Below, piece after piece: positions 24,323 to 32,717 of a DNA stretch of 64,000 nucleotides (the first letter of the stretch is position 1; the number at the start of each line of letters is the position of its first letter). The stretch is from NCBI RefSeq assembly GCF_012396365.1, contig NZ_JAAXPG010000005.1:62001-126000 (forward strand), written 5' to 3'. The notes beneath the pieces are model-generated. The model was given only the letters and a program-made list of their open reading frames with translations. It did no database searches and was not told where the DNA came from. The position numbers and the translations under genes are program-made. This DNA comes from Nocardiopsis alborubida. Its GTDB lineage: Bacteria > Actinomycetota > Actinomycetes > Streptosporangiales > Streptosporangiaceae.

Positions 24323-25282
24323 ATGGCCACACCCGTGATTCCGTCCTCGCCGAGCCCGGAGAAGCCTGAGATGACGGTCTCCCCAGCGCCCAGAGCCGAA
24401 CGGAGCCGCCCCCAGGTGTCCGCGCCCACCCTGTCCTGCGTCCTGCTGACGATGGGCAACCGTCCCGCCGAGCTGCGCCGTGCCATCACCAGCGTGTTCG
24501 AGCAGGAGGACGCGGACGTCGAGGTCGTGGTCGTCGGCAACGGCGCGGACCTGCCGGAGCTGCCCGAGGGCGTCACGCGGGTGCGTCTGCCGGAGAACGT
24601 GGGCATCCCCGAGGGGCGCAACCACGGCGTGCGCGCGACCAGCGGCGACATCGTCCTCTTCCTGGACGACGACGGCTGGTACCGGTCCACGGACCTGGCC
24701 CGCCACGTGCGCGAGCGCTTCGCCGCCGACCCGTCGCTGGGCGCGCTGTCCTTCCGCATCGCCGACCCCGACGGCGGCCCCGACCAGCGCCGCCACGTGC
24801 CGCGCCTGCGCGTGGGCGACTCCCGCAAGTCGAGCGTGGTGACCACGTTCCTGGGCGGGGCGTGCGCGATCCGGCGCACCGCCTTCGAGGCCGGGGGCGG
24901 CCTGCCGGGCGACTTCTTCTACGCGCACGAGGAGACCGACCTCGCCTGGCGGATCATGGACGCGGGCTACGGGATCGAGTACGACGCCGACGCGGTGATG
25001 TACCACCCGGCGGTGGCGCCGACCCGGCACGAGAACTTCTACCGGCTCAACGCCCGCAACCGGGTGTGGCTGGCCCGCCGCAACCTGCCCTGGCCCCTCG
25101 CCGCGGCCTACCTCGGCACCTGGGTCGGACTGACCGTGCTGCGCGAGCGCGACCGCGGCGCGCTGCGCTCGTGGTTCGCGGGTTTCCGGGAGGGCTGGCG
25201 CGAGGAGGCCGGTCCGCGCACCCCCATCAGCTGGTCCACCGCCTGGAGGATGACCCGCGCCGGACGCCCGCCGATCATCTGA
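24323..25282 (+). CDS. Family 2 glycosyltransferase
   Basis: A 319-residue GT-A enzyme. It has the opening strand LSCVLLTMGNRP, the metal-binding DDD in LFLDDDGWY, and the acceptor-side acidic motif in AHEETDLAWRIMDAGY. This is the rhamnosyl/galactosyl-transferase style of GT2. A short hydrophobic helix near the end (WPLAAAYLGTWVGLTVL) may tether it to the membrane. It probably adds a sugar to the polymer or lipid made by the upstream operon, though a 208-bp AT-richer gap suggests its own promoter. The ATG at 24323 lacks a strong ribosome site; the ATG at 24371 has GGAG upstream and is a good alternative. Confidence 0.85.
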   Translation: MATPVIPSSPSPEKPEMTVSPAPRAERSRPQVSAPTLSCVLLTMGNRPAELRRAITSVFEQEDADVEVVVVGNGADLPELPEGVTRVRLPENVGIPEGRNHGVRATSGDIVLFLDDDGWYRSTDLARHVRERFAADPSLGALSFRIADPDGGPDQRRHVPRLRVGDSRKSSVVTTFLGGACAIRRTAFEAGGGLPGDFFYAHEETDLAWRIMDAGYGIEYDADAVMYHPAVAPTRHENFYRLNARNRVWLARRNLPWPLAAAYLGTWVGLTVLRERDRGALRSWFAGFREGWREEAGPRTPISWSTAWRMTRAGRPPII

Positions 25283-25441
25283 CCCCCCGCTCGGCCCCGG
25301 CGACGGACCGGGGCACGCCGTCCCCCCCGGGCACCGGTAGCCGGTCGGGCCCGCCCGTGAGGCGGCCCGGGACGCCGGTGTAACGGGCAGGTCCCCGGCG
25401 ACACCACAGCGGCTCCCGGATCCGGGGGCGGGGCGACGGCC

Positions 25442-25793
25442 ATGCCCGAGCCGCCTCCGGTCCAGGCGTCCGAGCACCCGGTCGTTCCGCGCCCGGCCCC
25501 GACCCGGCCGCCTTGCGCGAGGCCGTGGCGCGCGTCACCCCCTCCCGGCTCAGGGAGTCCGACCGCCGTCTCGTGGAGGCCGGCCCCGGCGCCCAGACGG
25601 GACAGGCGCTGGGGCCCTGTGGCTGTTGTGCCGTTCGTGGGCCCAGTGCGTGGAGATCCGCAGACACCCCGACGTGGCACGCAGACACGAGGAGCTGCTG
25701 GCCGTGGTGGAACAGGGCCGTCCGGACACGCGGAAGGCGGTCTCGGAGACCTCCCGTGTCCCGGCCCGGGCCGACGCGGGGCTCGACGGGTGA
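25442..25793 (+). pseudogene. Frameshifted small gene, possibly DUF6247-like
   Basis: Three frames together read as one plausible small actinobacterial protein. An MPEPPPVQASEHPVVPRP start is followed by DPAALREAVARVTPSRLRES (25501 on), then in a third frame RSWAQCVEIRRHPDVARRHE ending at the TGA at 25791-25793. The pattern (Pro-rich head, 'PAALRxA' helix, 'W..xVEIxRxP..A.R' tail) recalls DUF6247 proteins. Two single-base shifts, near 25490-25500 and 25605-25632, break it. The family match is from memory; the frameshifts could also be sequencing errors. Confidence 0.45.
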
Positions 25794-26054
25794 GCGCGTG
25801 GTCCTGGCGCTTCGAGCCCTCCGGCCTGGCCGAGGGGCCGCCGGTCGGCGCGGCGGCGGAGACCGAACGGCCGGCGTCGGAGCCGGCGGCGATGGGAGTC
25901 GAAGCCGACCAGGCGGGGCACCCGAAGGACCGTTCGGGAGGGCTACGGGAGTTCCCCCGGGAAACGGCATCGGGTCCCTCCCGTTCCTGGCGGCGCACCG
26001 TCTACGGGAGATCGTGATCGTTCAGGGCGCACTGTGGCCGCACAAGGCGTGACG
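25794..26054 (+). pseudogene. Probable remnant of a partner gene
   Basis: A GTG at 25790 overlaps the preceding stop (GTGA) and opens a frame reading SAWSWRFEPSG, which looks like the start of the short proteins often found after such genes. It then turns into Gly/Arg/Pro-rich sequence ending near 26017. A perfect hairpin at 26055 shows that the unit was once a transcribed operon. The remaining bases hold no recognisable gene. Confidence 0.3.
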
Positions 26055-26087
26055 GAGGGGCCGGACACCGCGGGTGTCCGGCCCCTC
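26055..26087 (+). terminator. Strong hairpin after the decayed genes
   Basis: A 15-bp perfect stem (26055-26069 with 26073-26087) closes a 3-nt loop. It follows the decayed small genes and faces the MarR gene's 3' side. Confidence 0.7.
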
Positions 26088-26148
26088 GCGTGTGCGCGGG
26101 CCGACCGGCGGCCGCGGTCCCGTTCCGGCGTCCGAAAACTGTTGCCGC

Positions 26149-26177
26149 TTGACAATAGTTGACTCTGTCGGCATTGT
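26149..26177 (+). promoter_or_regulatory. Near-consensus promoter with no sense gene downstream
   Basis: TTGACA (26149-26154), 17 nt, CATTGT (26172-26177). A second TTGAC lies 5 nt after the first, giving a direct repeat. The next ~110 bases to the right are non-coding, and beyond that lies the 3' end of the oppositely oriented marR gene. The transcript would be a non-coding or antisense RNA, unless a short unannotated peptide is encoded. Confidence 0.5.
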
Positions 26178-26288
26178 TTACGGTTGGGAAGCCCGCCCCC
26201 GGGGCGCTGGCTGCCCCGGACAGGGCGGGGACGCCGAGGTTCCACCCACACGTGGCGCCGGGTCGTCCGCCTGGTCCGCACCAGTGGC

Positions 26289-26780
26289 TCAGGCCGTGCG
26301 AAAGTTCGTCTGGTCGGAGCGGTCGGAGCGTTCTTCGGCGCGGCTCGCCGCCTCGCGGAAGGACACGAGCCCTTCCATGAGCATCACCCGCTTCCGCGGG
26401 GGCATGCGGGCGATGACCTCATGGAGCTCCGCCTCCCTGCGGGCTCTCAGGTCGCGCAGGAAGGACCGGCCGCTCTCGCTCAGCCAGAGCCTCAGCTCAC
26501 GACGGCTGCTCGGGCTCGGTGTCCGGGTCACGAAGCCGACCGCCTGGAGGCGGTCGCACAGCCGGCTCACGGACGGAGGAGTGGAACCCAGGCGCTCGGT
26601 CACAGTACGCAGGTTCACGCCGTCCTCCTCCTCCAGGATGAAGAGGACCTTGAGCTGCGGAGGAGAGACCGGTGAGGAGGCGACCTCACGGCCGCGCCCC
26701 CAGAGCACTTCCATGAGTTCGGTGACGGTGGATGCCGCACGGGCTGCCTCGGCTGTCGGTTCCTGTGATTCAGGACTCAC
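26289..26780 (-). CDS. MarR family transcriptional regulator
   Basis: A 163-residue winged-helix regulator. The DNA-binding core (residues ~40-105) contains SPPQLKVLFILEEED, VNLRTVTERLGSTPPSVSRL and the wing RRELRLWLSESG. The flanking helices are suited for dimerisation. MarR proteins usually respond to small aromatic molecules or oxidants. It is divergent from the PP2C/stressosome block and may control that block or itself; no operator repeat is clear. The C-terminus is Glu/Arg-rich (SRAEERSDRSDQ). The start GTG at 26780 has a GAGAGTGG stretch just upstream. Confidence 0.88.
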   Translation of the reverse strand: MSPESQEPTAEAARAASTVTELMEVLWGRGREVASSPVSPPQLKVLFILEEEDGVNLRTVTERLGSTPPSVSRLCDRLQAVGFVTRTPSPSSRRELRLWLSESGRSFLRDLRARREAELHEVIARMPPRKRVMLMEGLVSFREAASRAEERSDRSDQTNFRTA

Positions 26781-26835
26781 TTTCCACTCTCACACATCGC
26801 GTCTGTGAGCCGTACCCGTCCGCGAGTCGGAAACC

Positions 26836-26873
26836 GGGTATCTCTACGACCATAACGGAACGCCCTGTTCCGT
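26836..26873 (+). promoter_or_regulatory. GGGTAT element and inverted repeat upstream of the PP2C gene
   Basis: GGGTAT (26836-26841) matches the -10 of sigma-B-type stress promoters, but no GNNT/GTTT -35 at 14-16 nt is convincing. A 7-bp inverted repeat ACGGAAC-5-GTTCCGT (26855-26873) lies just downstream, where a regulator could bind. Confidence 0.35.
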
Positions 26874-26944
26874 GCCCGCCGACCGTACCCGTGCCGGTGC
26901 GCGGGGTACTTCTCCAATCGGCACAGAAAACGCAGGTCGAGCAA

Positions 26945-28126
26945 GTGAACATATCCGAGACCGTAGCGCGGTCCCTTCGTGAGGCCCAGCCGCACGGGCT
27001 CATGGCGGTCCTCCGTGAGGCTCTCGCTGCGGACTACGCGGCGGCGTCCGCCGAACTCTTCCTCGCCGACTACGGACTCAAGGTACTCTGCCACGTCCCC
27101 GATCCGCCCGGGGAGTGCGCGGGGGAGTACTCCGTCTTCAACAGCGTCGTGGGCAGGGTCTTCGGCGCGCAGGAGACCTTCGTCGAGGACAGCTTCGGGT
27201 CCGAGGCCGTGACCGTCCACCTCCCGGTGAGCGCCCGCGGCGACCGCCTGGGCGTGCTCACCGTCGAGCTGAAGGCGCGCGACTACTCCGCCGAGGTGCT
27301 CACCCAGCTGGAGCAGGTCGCCGACGTGCTCGGGCACGAGCTCCTCGTCGCCGAGCGCGACACCGACGTCTACCGGTCGCTGCGCCGCAGGGACCGCCTC
27401 ACCCTGGCCGCCGAGGTCCAGTGGGACCTGCTGCCGGGCCGGGGCTTCGAGTGCCCCGAGTACAGCATCGGCGCCCAGCTCGAACCGGCCTACTCCATAC
27501 GGGGTGACAACTTCGACTGGTCGGCCGCGCCGGACCAGCTGATCCTGGGCATCACCAACGGCATGGGCGAGGGCATCGACGCCTCGCTCCTGACCAGCCT
27601 GGCGGTCAACGCCCTGCGCAACGCCCGCCGCGGCGGGATCCCGCTCGCCGACCAGGTCGCCCTCGCCGACAAGGCCGTCTACTCCCACTACCGGGGAGAG
27701 CGCTACCTGGACGTCCTCCTGCTCGGCTTCGACCTGGCCACCGGCGAGGTGCAGGCGGTCGACGCCGGCTCGCCCCTCCTCTACCGCCTGCGCGGAGACC
27801 GGGTCGAACAGCTGCCCTTCGAGGCACAGCTGCCCATGGGCATGGCGGAGGACACCGTGTACACCGCGGAGAGCTTCAGGGTCGAGCCCGGCGACCGGCT
27901 GGTGTTCGTCAGCGACGGGGTGTTCGACGCCCGGGGGGCCTCCGAGGAGGAGACCTTCGGCAGCCGGGCCCTGTCCCGGGCCATCCTGGCCACCAGGCTG
28001 GTGCCCAGCGCCTCCGTTCCCCAGGAGGTCCTGCGCCACCTGGCCGAGTACCGGGGCGAGCACGAGTCCGTCGACGACGCGCTGGTGGTCTGCCTGGACT
28101 GGCGGGGACGGACCGAACACGCGTAG
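26945..28126 (+). CDS. SpoIIE/PP2C-type phosphatase with altered metal motif
   Basis: A 393-residue cytosolic protein. Residues ~15-140 resemble a GAF-like sensor (ASAELFLADYGLKVLCHV), followed by a PP2C/SpoIIE domain (~150-390). The domain keeps RGDNFDW, FVSDGVFDAR and SVDDALVVCL, but the usual DGMGxG metal motif reads N205-GMGEG, replacing a metal-binding Asp with Asn. Homologues I recall have TDGMG. Such phosphatases dephosphorylate anti-anti-sigma (STAS) partners; with the Asn, activity may be reduced. The GTG at 26945 has AGGTCGAG upstream and is preferred over the longer frame. A GGGTAT element lies 100 nt upstream. Confidence 0.82.
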   Translation: MNISETVARSLREAQPHGLMAVLREALAADYAAASAELFLADYGLKVLCHVPDPPGECAGEYSVFNSVVGRVFGAQETFVEDSFGSEAVTVHLPVSARGDRLGVLTVELKARDYSAEVLTQLEQVADVLGHELLVAERDTDVYRSLRRRDRLTLAAEVQWDLLPGRGFECPEYSIGAQLEPAYSIRGDNFDWSAAPDQLILGITNGMGEGIDASLLTSLAVNALRNARRGGIPLADQVALADKAVYSHYRGERYLDVLLLGFDLATGEVQAVDAGSPLLYRLRGDRVEQLPFEAQLPMGMAEDTVYTAESFRVEPGDRLVFVSDGVFDARGASEEETFGSRALSRAILATRLVPSASVPQEVLRHLAEYRGEHESVDDALVVCLDWRGRTEHA

Positions 28127-28196
28127 GCGCGGCGCCGCGCCCACGGTCCGGTGCGCACCGTGTCCCATTTCCACCCGTCCCCCGTCTGGTAGACAA

Positions 28197-28210
28197 TTGC
28201 CACGCGGCAA
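28197..28210. promoter_or_regulatory. Palindrome upstream of rsbR
   Basis: TTGCC-4-GGCAA forms a 14-bp palindrome 53 nt before the rsbR start, just after a weak TAGACA. It may be an operator or lie near the transcription start. Confidence 0.35.
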
Positions 28211-28262
28211 CAACGTAGGACCTACCCCCTTACAGCGACATGCAGTGACCACGAGGAGATGT

Positions 28263-29144
28263 ATGACTGACGGAGCATCCGACCACTCCGGGTCGGGCGC
28301 GCGGATCGTGTCCGCCTTCCTCCGGCGCCGCAGGGAGCAGATCGCCCAGCGGTGGGCCGATCTCCCCCTCTTCCAGACGGTGTTCACCGTCACCCGGGAC
28401 GAGGCCGTCGAGGCCTGTCACGCGGTCGTCGACTCCCTCGCGGTGGTCGCCGACAGCGGGCGCGTCGACGACCTGGAGGCCCCGGGCTTCCACTCCGTCC
28501 GCGAGCAGCTCGTCGCGATGACCGCCTCGCGGACGAGGTCGGGCCTGTCCATCGCCCAGGTCGACCGCGAGGTCGGGGTCCTGGGCGAGGCCGCGATGGA
28601 GCTGCTGGTCGCGGAGGCCCCGGGGACCGGCTCCGAGGATCTGTGCGAGATCCGCCTCCAGCTCGCCACGCTGTTCGCCACCCTGCGGGTCATGGTCGTC
28701 GAGAGCATGCTCCAGGAGAACCAGGAGATCATCCAGCGCCAGCGCCAGCAGCTCCTGGAGATGGCGACCCCGGTCGTCAAGCTCTGGGACCGCCTCGTCG
28801 CCGTGCCGCTCATCGGCATGCTCGACAGCGCGCGCAGCCAGGTGGTGATGGAGAACCTCCTGGAGGCCATCGTCGAGCACAAGGCCACCATCGCCATCCT
28901 GGACATCACCGGCGTGTCGACGGTGGACTCGCTCGTGGCGCAGCACCTCATGAAGACCGTCGCCTCGGCGCGGCTCATGGGCGCGGAGTGCGTGATCTCC
29001 GGCATCCGCCCCGCCATCGCCCAGACCATCGTCCAGCTCGGCCTGGACCTGGGCCCGGTCACCACACGGGCCAGTCTGGCCGACGCGCTGGAGTGGGCGC
29101 TGGAGCGCCGCCAGCACAACGCGCCGTCCATGCAGGGTTCCTGA
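28263..29144 (+). CDS. rsbR: RsbR-type stressosome protein
   Basis: A 293-residue protein. Its N-terminal ~155 residues form an RsbRD-like helical sensor domain, not the globin fold of B. subtilis RsbRA as far as can be read. Its C-terminal STAS domain reads ATIAILDITGVSTVDSLVAQ then ISGIRPAIAQTIVQLG. The Thr positions phosphorylated by RsbT in RsbR are present in DITGV and AQTIV. With RsbS it would build the stressosome scaffold that holds RsbT until stress. GAGGAG sits 4-5 nt before the ATG at 28263. rsbS and rsbT follow in the classic order. Confidence 0.92.
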   Translation: MTDGASDHSGSGARIVSAFLRRRREQIAQRWADLPLFQTVFTVTRDEAVEACHAVVDSLAVVADSGRVDDLEAPGFHSVREQLVAMTASRTRSGLSIAQVDREVGVLGEAAMELLVAEAPGTGSEDLCEIRLQLATLFATLRVMVVESMLQENQEIIQRQRQQLLEMATPVVKLWDRLVAVPLIGMLDSARSQVVMENLLEAIVEHKATIAILDITGVSTVDSLVAQHLMKTVASARLMGAECVISGIRPAIAQTIVQLGLDLGPVTTRASLADALEWALERRQHNAPSMQGS

Positions 29145-29163
29145 GAGCTGATCGGACAGGTAC

Positions 29164-29559
29164 GTGACTAGTCCTCCCACCATCCCGGTCCTCGACCTCG
29201 GCGGGCTGCTGCTCGTGAGCATCCAGGGCGAGCTCCCCGACGAGGCCGCTGTCGACCTCCAGAACAACGTGACCGCCGCGGTGGCCGACACCGGTTCGCG
29301 CGGGCTCATCATCGACATCAGCTCGCTCGACATGGTCGACTCCTTCCTCGCGCGGGTCCTCGCCGAAGTGGCGGCCTCCTCCCGGCTCCTCGCGGCCAGG
29401 ACCGTCCTGGTCGGCATGCGCCCGGCGGTGGCCATCACCCTGGTCGAACTGGGCCTGACCCTGCCGGGCATGGACACCGCCCGCACGGTCACCGAGGCGG
29501 CGGCCAGCTTCGGGGTCACCATAGAGCGGAAGGAACGGCCGGAACGGGGCACGACGTGA
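29164..29559 (+). CDS. rsbS: RsbS stressosome scaffold protein
   Basis: A 131-residue single STAS domain protein. The strand-turn IIDISSLDMVDSFLARVL contains the Ser that RsbT phosphorylates (as in S59 of B. subtilis RsbS). The ends VGMRPAVAITLVELG and GVTIERKE are typical. It is slightly longer at the C-terminus than B. subtilis RsbS. The GTG at 29164 has AGG upstream. It overlaps rsbT by GTGA. Confidence 0.95.
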   Translation: MTSPPTIPVLDLGGLLLVSIQGELPDEAAVDLQNNVTAAVADTGSRGLIIDISSLDMVDSFLARVLAEVAASSRLLAARTVLVGMRPAVAITLVELGLTLPGMDTARTVTEAAASFGVTIERKERPERGTT

Positions 29560-29990
29560 GCCAGGCCTCCGCGGAGCCGATCCGCGTGCCCATCCGCAGG
29601 GACACTGACCTGACGGCGGTCCGCCAACAGGTGCGCGCCCTGGCACAGCAGACCGGATTCGGCCTGGTCCAACAGACCAAGCTCGTGACCGCGGCCAGTG
29701 AGCTGGCCCGCAACACACTCCTGCACGGCGGGGGCGGATCCACCGAGATCCGCGTCGTCCACGGCCGGACGGGACAGGGCTTGTGCGTGTCCTTCGTCGA
29801 CTCCGGGCCGGGGATCCCCGACGTGGACACGGCCCTGACCGACGGCTACTCCACCGCGGGCGGCCTGGGCATGGGCCTGAGCGGCTCCAAACGCCTCGTG
29901 CAGGAGTTCGAGATCCAGAACCTCCCCGAGGGAGGGACCAGGGTCACCATCACCTCCTGGGCCGACCCCTACGGGCGCGGAGCCCGATGA
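29556..29990 (+). CDS. rsbT: RsbT serine/threonine kinase
   Basis: A 144-residue GHKL kinase that phosphorylates RsbS and RsbR and then activates RsbU. The N-box ASELARNTLLHGGGG, the G1 box VDSGPGIPD and the G2 box GLGMGLSGSKRL are complete and the length is normal. The gene is coupled to rsbS (GTGA) and to the next gene (ATGA), so all should be made together. Confidence 0.95.
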   Translation: MSQASAEPIRVPIRRDTDLTAVRQQVRALAQQTGFGLVQQTKLVTAASELARNTLLHGGGGSTEIRVVHGRTGQGLCVSFVDSGPGIPDVDTALTDGYSTAGGLGMGLSGSKRLVQEFEIQNLPEGGTRVTITSWADPYGRGAR

Positions 29991-31036
29991 CCAGGGTCTG
30001 GGACCTGGCGGTCACCGACGCCACGCGCGTGTCCGACGCGGCCAGGGCCGCACGGAGCGCCGCGCGCGGCGTCGGCCTGGACGGGGCCGCGGCGGACGCC
30101 GCGGCCCTCACCGCTTCCGAACTGGCGACCAACATGTGCAGGTACGCGGGCGGGGGCCGCTTCGTGGCGGAGGAGGCCCGGGCCCCCTGGGGGGAGGCCC
30201 GGGGCCTGCAGATCCTCGCGCTGGACCACGGTCCCGGCATCCCCGACGTCCCGCGCGCCATGGAGGACGGCTTCTCCACCGCGGCGGGCTCCCTGGGGGC
30301 GGGGCTCGGCGCCTGCGCGCGCGCCGCCGACTTCTTCGAGGTCCAGAGCGCCCCCGGGCGGGGGACGGTCGCGGTGGCACGGTTCGCCCGGCCCGCCGAC
30401 CGCGCCCTGTTCGGCGCCCGCGCGGCCACGGGCGGGATGCACCTGCCCCTGGGCGGCGACAGGTTCTCCGGCGACGCCCTGGCCTTCCAGAGCGGTGGAG
30501 GCCTGCGCACGGTCATGCTCGCGGACGGGCTCGGACACGGTGAGGCCGCCGCGGAGGCCGCCGACGCGGCCACGCGCTTCGTGACCGGGAGCAGGGGCGG
30601 GGCCCCCGACGCGCTGCTGCGCGGGCTGCACGAGGCGCTGCGCCGCACGCGCGGCGCGGCCGTCGCGATCGCCGCGGTGGACGAGTCCCGGGGCCGCCTC
30701 ACCTTCTGCGGGGTCGGCAACATCGGCGCGCGCCTGTACCGGGAGGGGCGCTGGGAGACGCTGCTCTCCCAACCCGGGATCGTGGGGGCCTTCTCCCTGC
30801 GGACACCGGCCCCGGCGCTGCGCGCGTGGTCGCCGGGCGACATGCTCGTCCTGCACAGCGACGGGCTGCCAGGGCGCTGGAAGCCCGAGGGCACCGAGCG
30901 GCTGCGCGGCCACGACGCGGCGGTCGCGGCCGGAGCGGTGTTCCGGGACTCGGGCAGCGCGGCCCGCCCGCTGCGCGACGACACCAGCGTCGCCGTGGTC
31001 ACGCACACCGTACGCCCTGACGGGGGAGGACGATGA
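29987..31036 (+). CDS. Fusion of anti-sigma-type HATPase and PP2C (RsbX-like)
   Basis: A 349-residue protein. Residues 1-135 form a GHKL kinase domain (TASELATNMCRY, LDHGPGIPD, GSLGAGLGACARAAD). Residues ~150-345 form a PP2C domain with all acidic motifs (LADGLGHGEAA, LHSDGLPGRW, DDTSVAVV). RsbX in B. subtilis is a lone PP2C that resets RsbS and RsbR; the fused kinase could act as an extra switch. Its position after rsbT supports a stressosome-reset role. ATGA overlaps occur at both ends. Confidence 0.85.
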   Translation: MTRVWDLAVTDATRVSDAARAARSAARGVGLDGAAADAAALTASELATNMCRYAGGGRFVAEEARAPWGEARGLQILALDHGPGIPDVPRAMEDGFSTAAGSLGAGLGACARAADFFEVQSAPGRGTVAVARFARPADRALFGARAATGGMHLPLGGDRFSGDALAFQSGGGLRTVMLADGLGHGEAAAEAADAATRFVTGSRGGAPDALLRGLHEALRRTRGAAVAIAAVDESRGRLTFCGVGNIGARLYREGRWETLLSQPGIVGAFSLRTPAPALRAWSPGDMLVLHSDGLPGRWKPEGTERLRGHDAAVAAGAVFRDSGSAARPLRDDTSVAVVTHTVRPDGGGR

Positions 31037-32715
31037 CGCAACCGCTGCTCGACCTGCGGGTCCGCGGCGCGGTCGACGCGGCGCTGGCCCGCGCCGCCAT
31101 GGCGCGCGTTCTCGGTGCCGCGAGCGCCGGGGACGAGGCCGAACTGGAGTTCCTGGACGGCGCCTCCTCCTGGGCGCTGCGCGCGGCGGGACCCGCAGGT
31201 CCGGCCGCGCTGGCGGTGGAGCTGTCCGCTGACGGGCTCGCCCTGCGCGCCACCGTCCGCGACGGCTCGGGGGAGAGCCGGTGGGAGTCCGACCTGCCCC
31301 TCTCCGAGCCCCTCGACGCGGGGGCCGCGGCGGCCGGGGCCCCGGAGGGAGCCGACGCCGAGCTCCTGGCGGCGGAGCTGCTGCGCGTCTCCGAGCGCGC
31401 GGGGAGGGCGGCCGCCGTCGCGGCCGAGCGCGCACGCGAGCTGGAGTGGCACCAGCGCGAGCTGGAGGAGACCAACCAGGGCGTGCTCGCCCTGCACGCC
31501 GAGCTCGCCGAGGCCAGCGACGAGCAGCAGAGGCTCCTGGCGGCCGAGCGCTCGGCCCGGGACCAGGCGGAGGCCGCCCGCAACAGGCTCACGTTCCTCT
31601 CCACGGCCAGCGCGAGGCTCATGACCTCCCTGAACCAGTCGGAGATCTTCGCCCGCCTCCAGGATCTGCTCGTCCCCGGGCACGCGGACGCCGTCGAGGT
31701 GTGGCTCACCGGTGAGGACGGCGGTCTGTGCGCCTCCGACGGGCGTGAGACGGCCGTGCCGGGCGCGGTACTCCTGGCCGCGGCCCGGCGCCGGCCCACG
31801 GACGCCCTGGCCGAGGAGGGGCAGCTGGCCCTTCCCCTGCTCACGGGCTCGGGGCTGATCGGGGTGCTGCTGCTGCGCCGCGCCGACCCCCCGGACGCCG
31901 ACGACGAGGTCGTGCTGGTCGAACTCGCGGGGCGGGTGGCGGCGTCGCTGGACAACGCGCGCCGCTTCGAGCGCGAGCGCGACACGGCGGCCACCCTCCA
32001 GCGCGCCATGCTCACCGAGCTGCCCGAGACCCCGGGGATGGAGCTGACGGCCCGCTACCTGCCCGCCACGCGCGGGATGAACGTGGGCGGCGACTGGTAC
32101 GACGTCTTCTCGCGGGGCGACGGCGAGTTCATCGGCGTGGTCGGCGACGTCACCGGACACGGCATCCACGCCGCGGTGATGATGGGCCAGCTGCGCACGG
32201 CCCTGCGCGCGTACGCGCTGGAGGAGCGCAGCCCGGCCGTGCTGCTGGAGCGCCTGCACCGGCTGCTGGGCCACCTCGAACCGGACCTGTTCGCGACGGC
32301 CGTCATCGTGCGCTTCCGGCCGGGGGACCCCGAGGTGGTGATGGCGGGGGCCGGGCACCCGCCGCCGCTGTGGCGCGACGGCGAGGGCAGGGCGGAGGCG
32401 GTGCGCCTGCCGTCCGGCGGGATGCTCGGCCTGCCGGTGGAGCTGTCCTACACCGACCACACCGTCGAACTGCCGCCGGGCGCCGCGCTGCTGCTGTACA
32501 GCGACGGCCTGATCGAGCGGCGCGGTGAGTCCATCGACGACGGGATCGCGCGCCTGGTGGAGGGCTTCGGCGGGCCACCGTACTGGCGGGGCGGCCCGGA
32601 CCAGGCGGCCGACGACCTGTTGGACGCCATGGTCAAGTACCAGGACTGCGACGACGACGTGTGCCTGCTGGTCTTCCTCGCGGCCGAGCGGGACACCCCG
32701 TCGGCGGACGGGTAA
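31033..32715 (+). CDS. RsbU-like GAF-PP2C phosphatase
   Basis: A 560-residue protein. An N-terminal Ala/Glu-rich region includes a long coiled coil (~115-195, RARELEWHQRELEETNQ). A GAF-like domain (~195-320) and a C-terminal SpoIIE/PP2C phosphatase follow. The phosphatase motifs GGDWYDVF, VGDVTGHG, YSDGLIER and DDDVCLLVF are intact. By analogy RsbT binds and activates such a phosphatase, which would dephosphorylate an anti-anti-sigma factor. That target and any sigma factor are not in the window. The ATG overlaps the previous stop by ATGA. Confidence 0.88.
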   Translation: MTQPLLDLRVRGAVDAALARAAMARVLGAASAGDEAELEFLDGASSWALRAAGPAGPAALAVELSADGLALRATVRDGSGESRWESDLPLSEPLDAGAAAAGAPEGADAELLAAELLRVSERAGRAAAVAAERARELEWHQRELEETNQGVLALHAELAEASDEQQRLLAAERSARDQAEAARNRLTFLSTASARLMTSLNQSEIFARLQDLLVPGHADAVEVWLTGEDGGLCASDGRETAVPGAVLLAAARRRPTDALAEEGQLALPLLTGSGLIGVLLLRRADPPDADDEVVLVELAGRVAASLDNARRFERERDTAATLQRAMLTELPETPGMELTARYLPATRGMNVGGDWYDVFSRGDGEFIGVVGDVTGHGIHAAVMMGQLRTALRAYALEERSPAVLLERLHRLLGHLEPDLFATAVIVRFRPGDPEVVMAGAGHPPPLWRDGEGRAEAVRLPSGGMLGLPVELSYTDHTVELPPGAALLLYSDGLIERRGESIDDGIARLVEGFGGPPYWRGGPDQAADDLLDAMVKYQDCDDDVCLLVFLAAERDTPSADG

Positions 32716-32717
32716 CG

